Shown here: one piece after another, positions 31,113-39,870 of the stretch
Layout: each line of letters begins with the position of its first letter
Numbering within the stretch: position 1 is the stretch's first letter
Origin: Streptomyces tibetensis
GTDB taxonomy: Bacteria; Actinomycetota; Actinomycetes; Streptomycetales; Streptomycetaceae
DNA: 64,000 nucleotides
Direction of reading: 5' to 3'
NCBI RefSeq assembly: GCF_007655005.1
Contig: NZ_SZVW01000002.1
Coordinates: 310,001 to 374,000 of the forward strand
Translations under genes and position numbers: made by a program
Notes under the pieces: generated by a model
Seen by the model: only the letters and a program-made list of their open reading frames with translations
What the model was told of the DNA's origin: nothing
Databases searched by the model: none

Positions 31113-31781
31113 ATGACCTCCGCCGAGCACACCCCCGAAAGACCGGACGGCGCCACCGCCCCCGACGCCAAGGACGCTCCCGCACGACGCGGGCGGGTCC
31201 GGGCGCGCCGCGCCGCGGTGATGGCGGTCCCGGCCACCCTGGCCGCCGCCGGTCTCGCGATCCTCACCGCCGAGGGAGCACTGGGCGTGCAGTTCGCCAT
31301 CTCCGGCATGCCGTTCACCGTCACCGCGACCGAGCTGAACGGCACCGGCTTCGCGCAGTTCGGCGGCCTGGACGAGATGGCCGAAGGCAGCCCCAACGCG
31401 GGCGACACCGGCGGCCAGGTGCTGGTCGTCACGTCCGTGATCAAGAACGCCACGCTCTCCAAGCTGTGCCAGAGCGTGGACCTGGGCGGCACGAACCTGA
31501 TCATCAGGGCGGGTGAGGGCGCGCAGAAGGTCTCCGCCAGCGATCTGACGACCGACTCCACAGAGCTGACCGGTGACGCCGCGTTCAACAACATCGAGAT
31601 CGGCAACGACGCCAGCACCCTGAACAAGGCCGGCCCCAAGGGCCGCGGGCCGAAGGGTGTGTTCAGCCAGCAGTCCGACACGGTGCACATCGGCAACCTG
31701 CGGCAGACCAACTACGCCACGACGGCGGGCGTGTTCAAGCTGCCCGGTCTGAAGCTGGGCTTCAGCGGATCGGGTTGCTGA
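31113..31781 (+). CDS. DUF6230 family exported protein
   Basis: A 222-residue protein I recognise as the streptomycete DUF6230 family (older records call it cholesterol esterase without evidence). A charged N-terminus of about 35 residues precedes a membrane/signal segment (AAVMAVPATLAAAGLAILTAEGALG); the rest is a predicted beta-rich extracytoplasmic domain ending in FSGSGC. The ATG at 31113 follows CTGGAGCAG; the longer frame lacks an RBS. Its stop TGA shares the A with the ATG of the DUF6114 gene, so the two are translationally coupled and probably function together at the membrane. Function unknown. Confidence 0.8.
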   Translation: MTSAEHTPERPDGATAPDAKDAPARRGRVRARRAAVMAVPATLAAAGLAILTAEGALGVQFAISGMPFTVTATELNGTGFAQFGGLDEMAEGSPNAGDTGGQVLVVTSVIKNATLSKLCQSVDLGGTNLIIRAGEGAQKVSASDLTTDSTELTGDAAFNNIEIGNDASTLNKAGPKGRGPKGVFSQQSDTVHIGNLRQTNYATTAGVFKLPGLKLGFSGSGC

Positions 31782-32239
31782 TGTCGCGCGGTCCGCGCGA
31801 GGGAGTCCGGCCCGCCTTCCGGCAGTGGCGGGCCGGACGCCCGTTCTGGGGTGGGCTGCTGCTCACCCTGGGCGGGGTGGAGGTGCTGCTCACACTGAAG
31901 GCGTCTTTGGACGTCATCCTGCACGTCGGCATGCAGGGCCTGGCCGGCTACCTGCTCCCGGTCGTGATGCTGCTGTGCGGCGTGCTGATCCTCTTCAACC
32001 CCGCTCAGCGCCTGTTCTACTCGGTCATCGGGGTCCTGGCTTCCCTCGGCACCTGGCTGACCTCCAACCTCGGCGGCTTCTTCGTCGGACTGCTCCTGGG
32101 CATGGTGGGCAGCTGCCTCGCCTTCGGCTGGCTCCCGGACCAGGAACCCCGCGTCGGCCGCAGGCAGCGCCGCAGGGAGGCCAGGGCCGCGCAGGCCGTG
32201 ACACAGCGGCTGGAGCACAAGACCGGCCAGACCGCCTGA
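31781..32239 (+). CDS. DUF6114 family membrane protein
   Basis: A 152-residue integral membrane protein with about four hydrophobic helices (FWGGLLLTLGGVEVLLTL; LAGYLLPVVMLLCGVLILF; LFYSVIGVLASLGTWL; GGFFVGLLLGMVGSCLAFGWL), basic ends and no catalytic motif. The ATG overlaps the DUF6230 stop (TGATG). The pair is conserved in Streptomyces, which suggests a complex, but its role is not known to me. Confidence 0.8.
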   Translation: MSRGPREGVRPAFRQWRAGRPFWGGLLLTLGGVEVLLTLKASLDVILHVGMQGLAGYLLPVVMLLCGVLILFNPAQRLFYSVIGVLASLGTWLTSNLGGFFVGLLLGMVGSCLAFGWLPDQEPRVGRRQRRREARAAQAVTQRLEHKTGQTA

Positions 32240-32363
32240 ATCAGGTCAGTGAGCCTCCGTCCCCTGGCGCCGCCCGGCCGCGGCCACTTGGCTGGACGCA
32301 TCGCGCGCTCGCCCACCGGCGTGTGTGCACCCCGCGACCAGCCGTCAGCCCAGGGAGAGTCCG

Positions 32364-33608
32364 ATGGAGTTCAACCACCCGATGGTGATCGACCCGACCG
32401 GCCGCGACATCCACGGCGAGGCCGCCCGGATCCGTGAGCACGGACCCGTCACACCCGTCGAACTCCCCCATGGTGTCCCGGCCTGGGCGGTCAGCAGCGC
32501 GCCGCTTCTGAAGCGGCTGCTCACCGACCCGCGGGTGTCGAAGGACCCACGCCGGCACTGGCAGCGCTGGATCGACGGCGAGGTCTCACCCGACTGGCCG
32601 CTGTACACCTGGGTCGCGGTGCGGAACATGTTCACGGCCTACGGCACCGAGCACAAACGGCTGCGCACCCTCGTCTCCAAGGCGTTCACCGCCCGCCGCA
32701 CCGCCGCGCTGCGGCCGCGGATCGAGGAGATCACCGCGGCGCTCCTCGACCGTGTCGCCAAGGCGGGGGCCGACGGGCTCGCGGTCGACCTGCGGGAGGA
32801 GTTCTGCTATCCGCTGCCCATCCAGGTCATCGGCGAACTGCTCGGACTACCCGAGGAGTTGGGTGCCGAACTGCGGGTCGTGGTGGACGGCGTCTTCCAC
32901 ACCTCGGCCGACGCGGCCGAGGTGGCCGACATCTACGCCCGGTTCTACGCCGTCCTCGGTGACCTGGTCGCCGCGAAACGGGCCGCGCCCGGCGACGACC
33001 TGACCTCGGCGCTGATCTCGGCCCACGAGGAGGAGAGCGGCACGCGGCTCAGCGAGCAGGAGCTGCTCGACACGCTGATGCTGATGATCAGCGCCGGTCA
33101 CGAGACGACGGTCAATCTGCTCGACAACGCCGTCCACGCCCTGCTCGGCCACCCCACCCAGCTCGGGCACGTCCGCGAGGGGCGGGCCTCCTGGGACGAC
33201 GTGATCGAGGAGACGTTGCGGGCCGAGGCGCCGGTGGCCAGCCTGCCGCTGCGGTACGCCGTCGAGGACCTCCCCCTCGGCGAACTGGGCGGCCCGGACG
33301 GCGCGGTGATCCGCAAGGGAGAGGCGATCCTCGCCGCGTACGCCGCCGCCGGACGCGATCCGCAGCAGCACGGCCCGGACGCCGCCGTCTTCGACGTCAC
33401 CCGGGCCTCGAAGGATCATCTGGCCTTCGGGTACGGGGTGCACCACTGCCTGGGCGCCCCGCTGGGCCGGCTGGAGGCGCGCGTGGCCCTGCCGGCGCTG
33501 TTCGAGAGGTTCCCCGGCCTCACTCTCGCCGTACCGGCGGACGGGTTGGCGCCGGTGGACTCCTTCATCTCGCACGGCCATCGGTCGCTGCCGGTTCTGA
33601 CCGGCTGA
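32364..33608 (+). CDS. cytochrome P450
   Basis: A 414-residue soluble bacterial P450. The I-helix oxygen-binding motif is SAGHETT, the K-helix ExxR is EETLR, and the haem loop is [10 protein letters not shown] with the Cys thiolate ligand. Overall resembles CYP107-type actinobacterial enzymes that hydroxylate secondary metabolites or xenobiotics. GGGAGAG precedes the ATG at 32364. No ferredoxin or reductase gene is adjacent, so it must borrow electron donors. Its 3' end overlaps the convergent tatA-like gene by 44 bp. Substrate unknown. Confidence 0.95.
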   Translation: MEFNHPMVIDPTGRDIHGEAARIREHGPVTPVELPHGVPAWAVSSAPLLKRLLTDPRVSKDPRRHWQRWIDGEVSPDWPLYTWVAVRNMFTAYGTEHKRLRTLVSKAFTARRTAALRPRIEEITAALLDRVAKAGADGLAVDLREEFCYPLPIQVIGELLGLPEELGAELRVVVDGVFHTSADAAEVADIYARFYAVLGDLVAAKRAAPGDDLTSALISAHEEESGTRLSEQELLDTLMLMISAGHETTVNLLDNAVHALLGHPTQLGHVREGRASWDDVIEETLRAEAPVASLPLRYAVEDLPLGELGGPDGAVIRKGEAILAAYAAAGRDPQQHGPDAAVFDVTRASKDHLAFGYGVHHCLGAPLGRLEARVALPALFERFPGLTLAVPADGLAPVDSFISHGHRSLPVLTG

Positions 33609-33807
33609 CGGGCGGTGCGGCGGGCGCCGCGTCCGGGGGCGGCTCCGCGGCGCCCTCCTCCTTCAGGGCCTTGGCCTCGCTCTTGAGGATCCGCATCGAG
33701 CGGCCCAGCGATCGTGCCGTGTCGGGCAGTTTCTTCGATCCGAACAGGACGATCACGACGATCGCCACGATCAGCAGGTGCCAGGGCTCCAGTCCGTTGC
33801 GCAGCAC
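33565..33807 (-). CDS. tatA: TatA/TatE-family translocase component, paralogue
   Basis: An 80-residue protein with the TatA pattern: short periplasmic N-terminus, one membrane helix ([14 protein letters not shown]), then the [21 protein letters not shown] amphipathic region and a Pro/Ala-rich acidic tail. It would help form the pore for folded exported proteins. GTG at 33805-33807 has GGGAGGG six bases upstream. No tatC is next to it, so it is a stand-alone paralogue. The stop codon lies inside the 3' end of the P450 gene on the other strand. The 5' region, with an inverted repeat, is shared with the divergent LCP gene. Confidence 0.88.
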   Translation of the reverse strand: MLRNGLEPWHLLIVAIVVIVLFGSKKLPDTARSLGRSMRILKSEAKALKEEGAAEPPPDAAPAAPPVSRSEPAATDGRAR

Positions 33808-33828
33808 GTCCTGCCCTCCCTCTCGTCG

Positions 33829-33852
33829 ACAGTTGCTACATTGCGCAACTGT
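33829..33852. promoter_or_regulatory. inverted repeat ACAGTTGC-N8-GCAACTGT, candidate operator
   Basis: Perfect 8-bp arms (33829-33836 and 33845-33852) in the 77-bp gap between divergent tatA-like and LCP genes. It also contains the palindrome TTGCGCAA at 33841-33848. It is placed to control both genes. Confidence 0.5.
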
Positions 33853-33884
33853 ACAACCCACGGGCGAGAGGCAAACAGACGCCG

Positions 33885-35447
33885 ATGACGGTCACCAGCA
33901 ATCGGACGACGGACCCGCCGCGGCACCGGAGCGGGGGCACCGGCCGCGGCAACCGGGGCACGCCCCGGGACCACAAACGCCGGCGCGGCCGCCGCCGCGG
34001 AGGGGGCATACGCACCGCCCTCCTGGTCACCCTGGCGCTGCTCGTCCTGGCCGCCGGCGGCGCCGGCTGGCTGTATCTGAAGCTGGACGGCGACATCAGC
34101 ACGTTCGACTCCGGGGGAGTCTCCGACAACCGCCCCGACGCCGGTTCGTCGAAGGGCCAGAACGTCCTGGTCATCGGTTCCGACAGCCGCACCGGCGGCA
34201 ACAACGCGCTGGGCGGCGGCGAGAAGGACGACGTGGGCCGCTCCGACACCGCCTTCCTGCTGCACGTCTACGCCGACCACCGGCACGCCATCGCCGTCTC
34301 CATCCCCCGTGACACGCTGGTCACGATCCCGCCCTGCAAACTGCCCGACGGCACCTGGACCAAGGCCCGGCCGAACACCATGTTCAACGCCGCGTACTCG
34401 GTCGGCCAAACCCCCGAAGGCAACCCGGCCTGCACGCAGAACACGGTGGAACAGCTCACCGGGCTGCGCGTCGACCACACCGTCGTCGTCGACTTCAAGG
34501 GCTTCGCGGAGCTGACGGAGGTGGTGGGCGGGGTGCGCGTGTGTCTGCCGCAGAACGTCTACGAGAACGATCTCAACCCGCACCTGACCGCCCCGGGCAA
34601 GCTGCTCTTCCCCAAGGGCGAGCAGACCGTGTCGGGGCAGAAGGCGCTCGACTACGTGCGGATCCGGCACGGCATCGGCGACGGCTCCGACATCGGCCGG
34701 ATCAAACGCCAGCAGGCGTTCGTGGCGAGCCTGCTGAAAGAGGTCAAGAGCAAGGGCCTCACGCCCACGAAGCTGTTGCCGCTGGCCGACGCCGCCACGA
34801 AGTCGCTCACCGTCGACCCCGGCCTGGGCTCCGCCGACAAGCTGATCTCCTTCGCGATGTCACTCAAGGACATCGACCTGCACAACACCAAGTTCGTCAC
34901 CCTGCCCTGGCGTTACGAGGGATCCCGGGTGGCGATCGTGCAGCCGGACGCGGACGCCCTGTGGGCCGCGCTCAGGTCCGATCGCACGATCGACGGCAAG
35001 AACGCCGGCGGGAAGAAGAGCGGAGCTTCCGGCTCCGGAGCGTCTTCCGCCTCCCCCGCGCCGGTCTCCGGAGAGGGCGTCGACGTCGCGGTCTACAACG
35101 GCACCGCCGTCCCCGGCCTGGCCGCCCGCGCCGCCGCCGCCCTGACCGGGGACGGCTTCACCGTGACGGGCACGGCGACGGCGGCCGAGCAGGACCACAC
35201 GACCACGCTGGTCGAGTACGGGCCGGGCCTGGAGGACCGGGCCCGGATCGTGGCCCGGGCCTTCCCCGGGGCCGAGCTCCGGTCCACGACCGGCAGCGGG
35301 GTCAGCCTCGTCCTCGGGCAGTCCTACGCGGACAACCCGGCGGCGGGCGCCTCCGCCTCCCCGGCGCCGACCGCCGTGCCGTCCGAGGTCGCCGACGGGG
35401 CCAGGTCCGCGGACGACAACCCCTGCTCGAACCTCACCTACGGCTGA
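33885..35447 (+). CDS. LytR-CpsA-Psr (LCP) family cell-wall glycopolymer ligase
   Basis: A 520-residue membrane-anchored enzyme. LCP proteins transfer polyprenyl-linked anionic glycopolymers to peptidoglycan. Order: basic cytoplasmic tail, one membrane helix (about residues 44-64), LCP domain with [29 protein letters not shown] and the [26 protein letters not shown] region (Arg/Asp residues of the active site), a Gly/Ser linker, then a LytR_C domain ([17 protein letters not shown]). Length is typical of the two-domain form. The ATG at 33885 lacks a strong RBS. The stop overlaps the convergent mgtA-like stop by 10 bp. Confidence 0.93.
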   Translation: MTVTSNRTTDPPRHRSGGTGRGNRGTPRDHKRRRGRRRGGGIRTALLVTLALLVLAAGGAGWLYLKLDGDISTFDSGGVSDNRPDAGSSKGQNVLVIGSDSRTGGNNALGGGEKDDVGRSDTAFLLHVYADHRHAIAVSIPRDTLVTIPPCKLPDGTWTKARPNTMFNAAYSVGQTPEGNPACTQNTVEQLTGLRVDHTVVVDFKGFAELTEVVGGVRVCLPQNVYENDLNPHLTAPGKLLFPKGEQTVSGQKALDYVRIRHGIGDGSDIGRIKRQQAFVASLLKEVKSKGLTPTKLLPLADAATKSLTVDPGLGSADKLISFAMSLKDIDLHNTKFVTLPWRYEGSRVAIVQPDADALWAALRSDRTIDGKNAGGKKSGASGSGASSASPAPVSGEGVDVAVYNGTAVPGLAARAAAALTGDGFTVTGTATAAEQDHTTTLVEYGPGLEDRARIVARAFPGAELRSTTGSGVSLVLGQSYADNPAAGASASPAPTAVPSEVADGARSADDNPCSNLTYG

Positions 35448-37939
35448 CGCCGCCGGTGCCGGGTGCGGGCCGCCGCCAGGGCCAGGGCGTACAGGCCGAG
35501 GACGGCGGCCGGCAGCAGGTAGTACGCGGCGGGCAGGGCCGTCATGCCGAGGGCCGCCCCCAGGGGGCTCGGAGGGAGGAGCAGGCCGACGGCGGCGAGG
35601 CCGCCCGCCGCCAGGCCGACCGGGCCCGGCGCGCGGACGGCCGCGTCGCGCCTGCCGGTGCGCAGGAGCAGCATCACCGCGGCCTGGGTGAGCAGGTTCT
35701 CGGTGAACCAGGCGGAATGGAACACGGCCTCGTCGTTCACCGCGTCGGGGCCGTTCAGCGCGAGCGCGAGGACGGCGAAGGTCGCGAGGTCGGCGAGCGC
35801 GTTGAGCATCCCGAAGCCGAGGGCGAACCGGAGGAAGGCGCGCGGCCTCAGCACCGCCGGGCCACGCAGGGCCGCAGCGCCGGGACGGTCGTGGGCGAAG
35901 GCGAGCTGGGCCGCGTCGAAGCACAGGTTCTGGGCGAGCACCTGGGCCGGGAGCATCGGCAGGAAGGGCAGGAGCAGACCGGCGGCGAGCATGGCGACGA
36001 CGTTGCCCAGGTTCGAGGAGAGCGTGACGCGCAGGTAGGAGGCGATGTTGCCGCTGGCGTGCCGGCCTGCCGTGATCGCGTGGCCGATCGCCGTGAGGTC
36101 CTTGTCGGCGAGCACGACGTCGGCGCTCTCCCGTGCCACGCCGACGGCCGAGCGGGGTGCCACGCCGACGTCGGCGGCGCGCAGGGCGGCCACGTCGTTC
36201 ACGCCGTCGCCGAGGAAGCCCACGGTGTGCCCGGCGGCGCGCAGCGCGGTGACGACGCGGGCCTTGTCCTCGGGGGTGCAGCGGGCGACAACCGCCGAGC
36301 CACCGGGGCCGCCGGGGTCGTCGGCGACCTGTGCGGCGGTCCGTACCTCGCCCGGGTCCAGGCCCAGGTCCCGGCAGGCCCGGGCCGCCGTGGCCGGGTG
36401 GTCGCCGGTGAGGACCTTCACGGCGACACCGCGGTCGGCCAGGGCGCGCAGCGCCTCGGCGGCGGTGGGGGCGAGGGCGTCCCGGAAGGTCACCAGGCCC
36501 CGGAAGGCCAGGCCCCGGGCGTCGGCCGTGCGGGCGCCGGCGGGGCGGTCGGCCGTGGCGACGGCCAGGACCCGCAGCCCGGCGTCCGCCTCCCGGGCGG
36601 CGAGGGCGAGCAGCCGCTCGCATTCGCCGGGCGCTGTCGCGCAGCGTTCCAGGACGGCTTCCGCGGCGCCCGCGAGGACGACGGTGTGCTGTCCGAGGCC
36701 GCCTCGTACCACCGCCGTCGAGGTGCGCCGCACGGGGTCGAACGGCACGGCCTCCACCCCGTCGTACTCCTCGCCCACCGGCCCGGCCGCCTCCAGCAAG
36801 GCCTCGTCGAGGGCGTCGGGGGCCGGCAGTTCGGCGAGCTGGAGGGTCCACCAGGCGCCGACGGCGGCCCAGCGCAGCACCTCGGGGTCGTCCCGCCCGG
36901 CCGGGTCGAGGGCGCGCTCGACGACCGGGCGGTCCTGGGTGAGGGTGCCGGTCTTGTCGACGCACAACACGTCGACCGCGCCCAGGTCGTGCAGGGCGGG
37001 CAGCCGTTTGACGATCACGGCGTGCGCGCGGGCGAGCTGGGCGGCGCCCCGGGCCAGGCAGGTCGTGACGATCACCGGCAGCATCTCGGGCGTCAGCCCG
37101 ACGGCGACCGCGACGGCGAAGGGCAGCGTCTCCAGGCCGCGGTCGCGCAGGGTCGCGTTCGCCATCAGCACCAGCGGCGGTGTCAGCAGCATGAACCGGA
37201 TCAGCACCCAGGAGATGCCGTGCACGGACCGGTCGAAGGCACCGCCCCGCCGGGGCGCGTCCGGCACCCGGTGAGCGGCTGCGAACCGCGTCGCGGCCCC
37301 GGTCGCGGTCACGACGGCGGTGGCGCTGCCGGAGGCGATCGTGCTGCCCTGGAAGCACAGCCGGGACTCGTCGGGGTCGGCGTCGTCGGCCGCCCGCTTC
37401 GCCACCGGCGCCGACTCCCCGGTCAGCGCCCCCTGTTGCACCATGAGCCCGCGGGCCCGCAGCAGCCGTACGTCCGCCGGGACCAGATCGCCGGGGCCGA
37501 GCCGGAGCACGTCGCCGGGGACCAGCTCGGCGACCGGCACCTCCCGGGGGTCCGGCTGCTCGACGGGGTCGGTGCGGCGCAGCACCGTGGCGGTACCCGC
37601 GACCAGTTCGCGCAGGGCGGCCAGGGACCGGTCGGCCCGGTGCTCCCCGCTCGCCCGCAGCACACAGCTGACCGCGACCAGGGCGAGGATCACCACGGCG
37701 GTGCCCCAGGAGGCGACGGCGGCGGACACCAGGCCCAGGCAGAGGAGGACGGCGGTGAAGGGGTCGCGCAGGGCGCGTGCGCACCGGCGGGGCCAGGAGG
37801 GGGTGCGGCGGTCCGGCAGCGTGTTCTCGCCGCACGCGTCCAGCCGGGAGGCGGCCTCCGTGTCGGTCAGCCCGCGGGGCCCCGACTCCAGCCGCCGCAG
37901 CACCTCCAGTGTGGTGCCCTCGGCGGGCTCAGAGGCCAT
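35438..37939 (-). CDS. mgtA: magnesium-translocating P-type ATPase (P3B, MgtA-like)
   Basis: An 833-residue P-type ATPase that pumps cations at the cost of ATP. N-terminal cation-ATPase segment, actuator loop LTGESAP, P3B signature GLTPEMLPVIVTT in the membrane, phosphorylation motif CVDKTGTLTQ, KVLTGDHP and the hinge GDGVNDVAALRAADVG are present, and SSNLGNVVAM fits the Mg group. About ten membrane helices. The ATG at 37939 overlaps the end of the ArsR gene by 11 bp, so the two are translationally coupled, and longer frame starts inside arsR are unlikely. The transporter is probably regulated by that ArsR protein. Confidence 0.92.
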   Translation of the reverse strand: MASEPAEGTTLEVLRRLESGPRGLTDTEAASRLDACGENTLPDRRTPSWPRRCARALRDPFTAVLLCLGLVSAAVASWGTAVVILALVAVSCVLRASGEHRADRSLAALRELVAGTATVLRRTDPVEQPDPREVPVAELVPGDVLRLGPGDLVPADVRLLRARGLMVQQGALTGESAPVAKRAADDADPDESRLCFQGSTIASGSATAVVTATGAATRFAAAHRVPDAPRRGGAFDRSVHGISWVLIRFMLLTPPLVLMANATLRDRGLETLPFAVAVAVGLTPEMLPVIVTTCLARGAAQLARAHAVIVKRLPALHDLGAVDVLCVDKTGTLTQDRPVVERALDPAGRDDPEVLRWAAVGAWWTLQLAELPAPDALDEALLEAAGPVGEEYDGVEAVPFDPVRRTSTAVVRGGLGQHTVVLAGAAEAVLERCATAPGECERLLALAAREADAGLRVLAVATADRPAGARTADARGLAFRGLVTFRDALAPTAAEALRALADRGVAVKVLTGDHPATAARACRDLGLDPGEVRTAAQVADDPGGPGGSAVVARCTPEDKARVVTALRAAGHTVGFLGDGVNDVAALRAADVGVAPRSAVGVARESADVVLADKDLTAIGHAITAGRHASGNIASYLRVTLSSNLGNVVAMLAAGLLLPFLPMLPAQVLAQNLCFDAAQLAFAHDRPGAAALRGPAVLRPRAFLRFALGFGMLNALADLATFAVLALALNGPDAVNDEAVFHSAWFTENLLTQAAVMLLLRTGRRDAAVRAPGPVGLAAGGLAAVGLLLPPSPLGAALGMTALPAAYYLLPAAVLGLYALALAAARTRHRRRQP

Positions 37940-38282
37940 GGAGGCGGCGGCGCGCCGGTGCTGCGCGGTCGGTGAGCCGGTCCACCAGGAGCCGTACCAC
38001 CTCGACGACGTCGGGGTCGTCGACGTAGTACACCTGCCGGCGGCCCTCACGACGGGAGCGGACCAGTCCGGCCAGCTTCAGTTTGGTGAGGTGCTGGCTG
38101 ACCGCGGGGAGCGCGCCGCCGACCCGCTCGGCGAGCCCGGTCACATCGCTCTCGCCCTGCGCCAGCGCCCAGACGATGTGCAGCCGGGCGGGCGAGGCGA
38201 GCAGAGCGAAGGACGCGGCCGCCCGGGCGAGTACGTCCTCGGAAGGGTCCTCGAAGCCACCGCCGGCTGACGCCACCGTCAC
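37929..38282 (-). CDS. ArsR/SmtB-family regulator
   Basis: A 117-residue winged-helix dimer-type repressor: LASPARLHIVWALAQGESDVTGLAERV, helix-turn-helix VSQHLTKLKLAGLV and wing REGRRQVYYV. No Cys is present and the usual SmtB alpha5 DxH-x10-HxxE metal site is absent, so the inducer may not be a classic soft metal. GTG at 38280-38282 follows GGAAGGGG. It is translationally coupled to the downstream Mg-type ATPase gene and presumably controls it. Confidence 0.9.
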   Translation of the reverse strand: MTVASAGGGFEDPSEDVLARAAASFALLASPARLHIVWALAQGESDVTGLAERVGGALPAVSQHLTKLKLAGLVRSRREGRRQVYYVDDPDVVEVVRLLVDRLTDRAAPARRRLHGL

Positions 38283-38674
38283 CGCCCCTTCCGTCGCCTG
38301 CCTCGCCCTGTGCGCCGCCCCAGTCTAGGTGGCCCGAGGGACCCATCTCTGCGAGCCTTCCGCACGTCGTCAGGCCGGTCCGCACGGGCGTCCGCACGGG
38401 CGTCCGCACGGGCGTCCGCACGGGCGTCCGAACCGCACGGACGGTATGGAAAAGCCGAGGTGGGAGCAGCCGCGACCCCTCCTTGTTCGACCGGCCGGAC
38501 AGATCATCACGATGCGGCAGCATCAATTCACGGCATGTGGCCGCTCACTTGACGACCGGTGGTCACACACGGTTGGCTCCGGGCCAGCGAGAGTGATCCG
38601 GTCGGTGCAACCCTGCGGCCCGGTCTGCACTCTCACCCTGCTCTTGCTCGGCCGCACAGCGAGGTCCGCCCCCC
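38283..38674. other. 392-bp intergenic region with a 12-bp tandem repeat
   Basis: Lies between divergent arsR and the sugar-binding lipoprotein gene. It contains the four-copy dodecamer at 38379-38426 and must contain both promoters; I saw no convincing gene. Confidence 0.6.
38379..38426. repeat. tandem dodecamer TCCGCACGGGCG x 4
   Basis: Four perfect consecutive 12-bp copies, with related CCGCACG sequences on both flanks (38360-38366 and 38433-38439). Located about 100 bp upstream of the arsR start. Confidence 0.93.
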
Positions 38675-39685
38675 ATGAACAGTCCTTGCCCGCCTCACAC
38701 CTCCGGCAGAGGCATCCGTGTCGCGGCTCTGCTGTCCGCCCTGTGTCTGCTGGTGTCGGGCTGCTCCGTTCTGGGCGCGGCCGACGACGGAGCGGGCGGG
38801 GACGCCGCGGGCGGGCCGGGCGGCGCGATGAAGGTCGCCCTGATCACCCACGGCGGCAAGGGGGACGCCTTCTGGGACCTGGTGCGCAAGGGCGCCGAGA
38901 CGGCTGCGGCCAAGGACGGCGTCGACCTGACGTACGCCGGCGACGCCGACCCGGCCGCGCAGGCCGGGCTGGTGCGGGACGCGGTCCGCGACAAGGTCGA
39001 CGGCATCGCGGTGACGCTGGCCAAGCCGGCGGCGATGCGGGGCCCGATCGCCCGGGCCAGGGCGGCCGGCATCCCCGTCGTCGGACTCAACTCCGGCATC
39101 GACGCCTGGCGGCCCGCGGGCCTGCTGGAGTACTTCGGCCAGGACGAGTCCGTCGCGGGCCGGGCCGTCGGCGACAAGCTCGACGATGTCAGGGCCCGGC
39201 ACGCCCTGTGCGTGGTGCACGAGCGGGGCAACGTGGCGCTCGAGGCGCGCTGCGCCGGGATGCGGAAGACGTTCCGCGGCGACACCGACAACCTGTACGT
39301 GGACGGCAGCGACATGAACGCGGTGACCGCCGCGATCGCCTCGCGGCTGCGGCAGGACACGAGCATCGACGAGGTCGTCACCCTGGGCGCCCAGTACGGG
39401 CTCAGCGCCGTCGAGGCCGTAAGGCAGTCCGGCAGCCGGGCGAAGGTCGCCACATTCGACCTGAACAAGGATCTGGTCAAGGCGGTGAAGAGCGGTGAGG
39501 TGCAGTTCGCCGTGGACCAGCAGCCCTACCTGCAGGGCTACCTGGCGGTGGACGCCCTGTGGCTGTACCGGACCAACGGCAACGTCAGCGGCGGCGGGAC
39601 GGCACCCGTTCTCACCGGTCCCGCGTTCGTGACCAGGTCGAACGTGTCCGCCGTGGCGCGGTTCGCGGCCGCCGGGACCCGGTGA
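38675..39685 (+). CDS. sugar-binding lipoprotein (periplasmic-binding-protein type), orphan
   Basis: A 336-residue exported lipoprotein with lipobox LVSGC at the end of its signal peptide. The mature part is a type I periplasmic-binding fold like RbsB: KVALITHGGKGDAFWDLVRKGAE, GDADPAAQAGLV, DGIAVTLAKPAAM, IPVVGLNSGID, VDQQPYLQGYLAVD. It should bind a sugar or related ligand outside the membrane. No permease or ATPase gene is near, so it may serve a transporter elsewhere or act as a sensor. The conservon begins 185 bp downstream on the same strand. Confidence 0.85.
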   Translation: MNSPCPPHTSGRGIRVAALLSALCLLVSGCSVLGAADDGAGGDAAGGPGGAMKVALITHGGKGDAFWDLVRKGAETAAAKDGVDLTYAGDADPAAQAGLVRDAVRDKVDGIAVTLAKPAAMRGPIARARAAGIPVVGLNSGIDAWRPAGLLEYFGQDESVAGRAVGDKLDDVRARHALCVVHERGNVALEARCAGMRKTFRGDTDNLYVDGSDMNAVTAAIASRLRQDTSIDEVVTLGAQYGLSAVEAVRQSGSRAKVATFDLNKDLVKAVKSGEVQFAVDQQPYLQGYLAVDALWLYRTNGNVSGGGTAPVLTGPAFVTRSNVSAVARFAAAGTR

Positions 39686-39870
39686 CCGGACGCTTCCTGT
39701 GACGGTGTCGCCAAAGATTCGGTCAGGCCCGGCCCGCAGGTCCACTTGTACGGATAACATCCTGCGCATCCCATGTGCCGTGCCCGGGACGGCACCACCC
39801 CCTCGCCCGTCCCCCGCCCGCTCCCCCTCCTCCCCGTTCCTCACCGCCCGCTGATCGCCCTAGGACGACG

